Below, piece by piece: positions 4,078-6,097 of a stretch of 6,097 bases of DNA; positions within the stretch are counted from its first letter, which is position 1; every line of letters begins with the position of its first letter. The position numbers were made by a program, and so were the translations under genes. The notes beneath the pieces were generated by a model, which did not search any database, was not told the origin of the DNA, and was given only the letters and a program-made list of their open reading frames with translations. The DNA is taken from positions 1 through 6,097 of the forward strand of contig JANNRW010000291.1 in assembly GCA_031401815.1 (NCBI GenBank). Reading direction: 5' to 3'. The stretch is from JANNRW01 sp031401815. GTDB taxonomy: Bacteria > Desulfobacterota > Desulfuromonadia > Geobacterales > DSM-12255.

Positions 4078-6097
4078 ATGAAAAACTCTGTAAATAATAA
4101 GACAATGGCTTTTGCGACCAGATCATCATTTGCTGCATTTGGTCTCTGTTTTGCCATATTGATTCTCTTCGCTTCAGGAGTAAGGGCTGATACCTACCCC
4201 CCTTACTGGAGCGGCGGAACCGGCGGTGCTGTTCATTTCTCCCCGGCGGCATGGCCTGCTGAAGCGTCCGGCGGCGTCACCAATTGTGGCAGCAGTTGCG
4301 GCGACTGGAAGCCGTATACCCGCTTCCAGACCGGCATGGCAGACCCGCGCACTCAGGATCCTTCTAATGGTGGAACCCGTCCGCAGAATTATGTTAATAT
4401 AGCCTCATCATGTACTGATAAATCCCTCCCCAGCATTTACTACAACCTGTACAAACACCCTACTGACCAGACCAAGGATGTTATCTTTTTCCGCTGGCGG
4501 GTCGAGCAGATTGCAAACAACTACGCTACAGGCCCCTCTGCCGGAGTTTACGGCAATACTGATCCATGGAGCTCAGCTCTCTGGACTGTTCTCTTCAATA
4601 CAGACGGCACTGGCTACCGCTCCCTGGCCGCCCATCTTGACGGCTCCTCCGGAGCACCTGCAACTGCTGTTGACCGGATCTTCGGCATCTGGGGCAATAT
4701 CCCGACCCAGTCAATCAACTATATTGACGACCCTGCCAATATTCACATGATTGCCCACAACCCTACCGGATTTGTCGGGCCTTCTGACAAGATTCTTAAT
4801 TTCCAGGACTCACTCACCCCCACTGAGACCTGGCCTAATGGCGCATCCGAAACCGTCTGGGATTACGGAACTTCCCGGGCAAAAGTAGTCACCACCAGCC
4901 CCTGTACTGAATATTTTGTCGATTACCAGATTCCCGTAGCAATGCTGGATGCAACCGGCCCCGGTGGCCCGAAAATCACCAGGAACACCCCTATTTCGAT
5001 GCTTTTTTGCACCTCCAACAGCCTGAACAACCCTTTTCAGAAAGATTGCGCACTCAACAAGCCCTGGGTTGCAGATCCGAACAAACCTGCTCCATTCGGT
5101 GATTTCCTCTCCTTTGACCAGGAAACCCCCTACAAACAGCCGATTGTCTCCAGCGTTATCTCAACCCAGCCGACCACATGCCCTGGCAGTGTCACCCTGA
5201 CCGCCAAGGTGCAGGATACCCTGTCTGTTGTGAACGGTGAGGTTGTCTCATCCGTCAAGGCAGTAAGTTTCTGGTACTATTACGACGCAAATGATGATGG
5301 CCTGTTTAATGACAGTGTGAACTGGACACTGGCGGCTGACGCCACGCTAACCCCTGGCACCCTCAATACCTGGACTGCCACCTGGGACGCAACCACTTTG
5401 GCCAGAGGCAGGTATATCATAGGCGTACAGGCACTGGACAGCCAGTACATCGATGTCAACAGCAACGGTGTTTATGACGCTGGTACAGATATCTCCCTGC
5501 TTGACGACGGCATGACGCCGACTGAGGCAAAACATCGCACCATCTCTTACCTGAATCAGGCAGCAGTGGATGCCCTGGCGCCTTTCCCGGCAAATGAAAC
5601 CTGGTTCGCCAACCCGGATGTTACCGGCACCCAGACAGCCATGGTAGGAATGGCGCTCAATGCCTGCGGTGTTGCGCCGTCATTGACCAAGGCAGCAAGT
5701 GCAGGTTTTGTGACAGCTGGTGCCAATGTCGATTTCACCCTTACAGTCAGTAATCCTCTAGGGAACGCAATCACACTGACCCAGCTGACCGACACGCTCC
5801 CTCCTGGCTTCAGTTATGTATCCACTACCGGTGGCACACTGACTCCGACTACCTCCCCCACAGGCGGAGCCACAGGAACAATAACCTGGACATTCTCTCC
5901 GGCTGTCACCATTGGTAACGGTGCAAGCGCCACCCTGATCTTCCGCTCCCAGGCTTCTGCCACGACCGGCACGTACACAAATGTGGCAGCTGCTGCCACC
6001 AGCTTTGGCACCTTAAACAGTAATCCGGTTGCGATTGCCGTCGGGGCACCAAGACTTACCATTGCCAAAGCAGCCAGCGCAACCAGTCTGAACCAGG
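4078..6097 (+). CDS. Large secreted surface protein with Ig-like and DUF11 repeats (partial, C-terminus beyond right edge)
   Basis: The frame is open for 673 codons to the right edge. The ATG at 4078 follows AAGGGGA (4064-4070) by seven bases. Residues 1-37 make a signal peptide (Lys2, Lys8, Arg15, hydrophobic core 18-33, cleavage after Val35-Arg-Ala37); a start at Met10 is possible but lacks the ribosome-binding site. Residues 38 to about 360 form a region I cannot place in a named family, rich in Trp, Tyr and Pro (for example DTYPPYWSGG, GDWKPYTRFQTG), with Cys70, Cys74, Cys112, Cys276, Cys311 and Cys324. About 365-458 resembles a bacterial Ig-like beta-sandwich with Cys368. Two Asp/Asn loops, D403-A-N-D-D-G and D459-V-N-S-N-G, look like calcium sites. 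A complete DUF11 repeat runs from about Pro534 to 656 (LTKAAS, LTVSNPLGN, LTDTLPPGFSYVS, GTYTNVA), and a second begins at Pro658 with LTIAKAAS. DUF11 repeats are typical of cell-surface stalks and adhesins. The anchor, if any, lies outside the window. Confidence 0.93.
   Translation, partial: MKNSVNNKTMAFATRSSFAAFGLCFAILILFASGVRADTYPPYWSGGTGGAVHFSPAAWPAEASGGVTNCGSSCGDWKPYTRFQTGMADPRTQDPSNGGTRPQNYVNIASSCTDKSLPSIYYNLYKHPTDQTKDVIFFRWRVEQIANNYATGPSAGVYGNTDPWSSALWTVLFNTDGTGYRSLAAHLDGSSGAPATAVDRIFGIWGNIPTQSINYIDDPANIHMIAHNPTGFVGPSDKILNFQDSLTPTETWPNGASETVWDYGTSRAKVVTTSPCTEYFVDYQIPVAMLDATGPGGPKITRNTPISMLFCTSNSLNNPFQKDCALNKPWVADPNKPAPFGDFLSFDQETPYKQPIVSSVISTQPTTCPGSVTLTAKVQDTLSVVNGEVVSSVKAVSFWYYYDANDDGLFNDSVNWTLAADATLTPGTLNTWTATWDATTLARGRYIIGVQALDSQYIDVNSNGVYDAGTDISLLDDGMTPTEAKHRTISYLNQAAVDALAPFPANETWFANPDVTGTQTAMVGMALNACGVAPSLTKAASAGFVTAGANVDFTLTVSNPLGNAITLTQLTDTLPPGFSYVSTTGGTLTPTTSPTGGATGTITWTFSPAVTIGNGASATLIFRSQASATTGTYTNVAAAATSFGTLNSNPVAIAVGAPRLTIAKAASATSLNQ

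Noticed and set aside
4059..4097. 12-codon frame starting at ATG 4059 and overlapping the surface-protein start
   Set aside because: It has no ribosome-binding site of its own; the AAGGGGA lies inside it. It is probably chance.
4031..4750. Open frames on the minus strand and in another plus frame over the start of the surface-protein gene
   Set aside because: The 4078 frame has a signal peptide, a ribosome-binding site, a sigma-54 promoter and continuous coding to the edge. The others are shadows.
5280..6068. Minus-strand open frames with hydrophobic residues
   Set aside because: They are antisense of a Thr/Ala/Gly-rich repeat region, which gives long low-complexity reverse frames. No supporting signals are present.

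Overview
The window looks like ordinary chromosome from a Gram-negative bacterium. The style of the secreted genes (cysteine-paired pentapeptide-repeat proteins, a DUF11 surface protein) and two near-perfect sigma-54 promoters suggest a Geobacter-like member of the Desulfuromonadota. That assignment is inference from gene content, not a database match.

Layout, left to right. Positions 1-1987 hold the first 662 codons of mutS on the minus strand, which runs off the left edge just after the Walker A motif. Positions 1988-2517 are a non-coding divergent region, AT-rich near mutS, with a sigma-54 (-24/-12) promoter at 2375-2390 pointing right. At 2518-2955 and 3091-3528 lie two tandem paralogous genes for small secreted pentapeptide-repeat proteins. 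Both are 145 residues, and the mature parts are about 87% identical by direct count. A perfect 28-bp palindrome sits between them at 2968-2995. Positions 3529-4077 are non-coding: a GAGATA hexanucleotide microsatellite, a roughly complementary pyrimidine tract, several small symmetric elements, and a second sigma-54 promoter at 4013-4028. From 4078 to the right edge runs an open frame of at least 673 codons for a large secreted protein. It has a signal peptide, an unrecognised N-terminal region, an Ig-like segment flanked by two probable calcium loops, one complete DUF11 repeat, and the start of a second.

How the parts fit. MutS is a housekeeping mismatch-repair gene and is probably unrelated to the rest. 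The three rightward genes all encode exported proteins, and both rightward transcription units have sigma-54 promoters with the same TGGCAC-N5-TTGC geometry. The simplest reading is a sigma-54-dependent group of envelope or extracellular proteins, possibly turned on together by an enhancer-binding protein encoded elsewhere. No enzyme activity can be assigned to the exported proteins. No tRNA, rRNA, CRISPR array, insertion sequence or transposase is seen.
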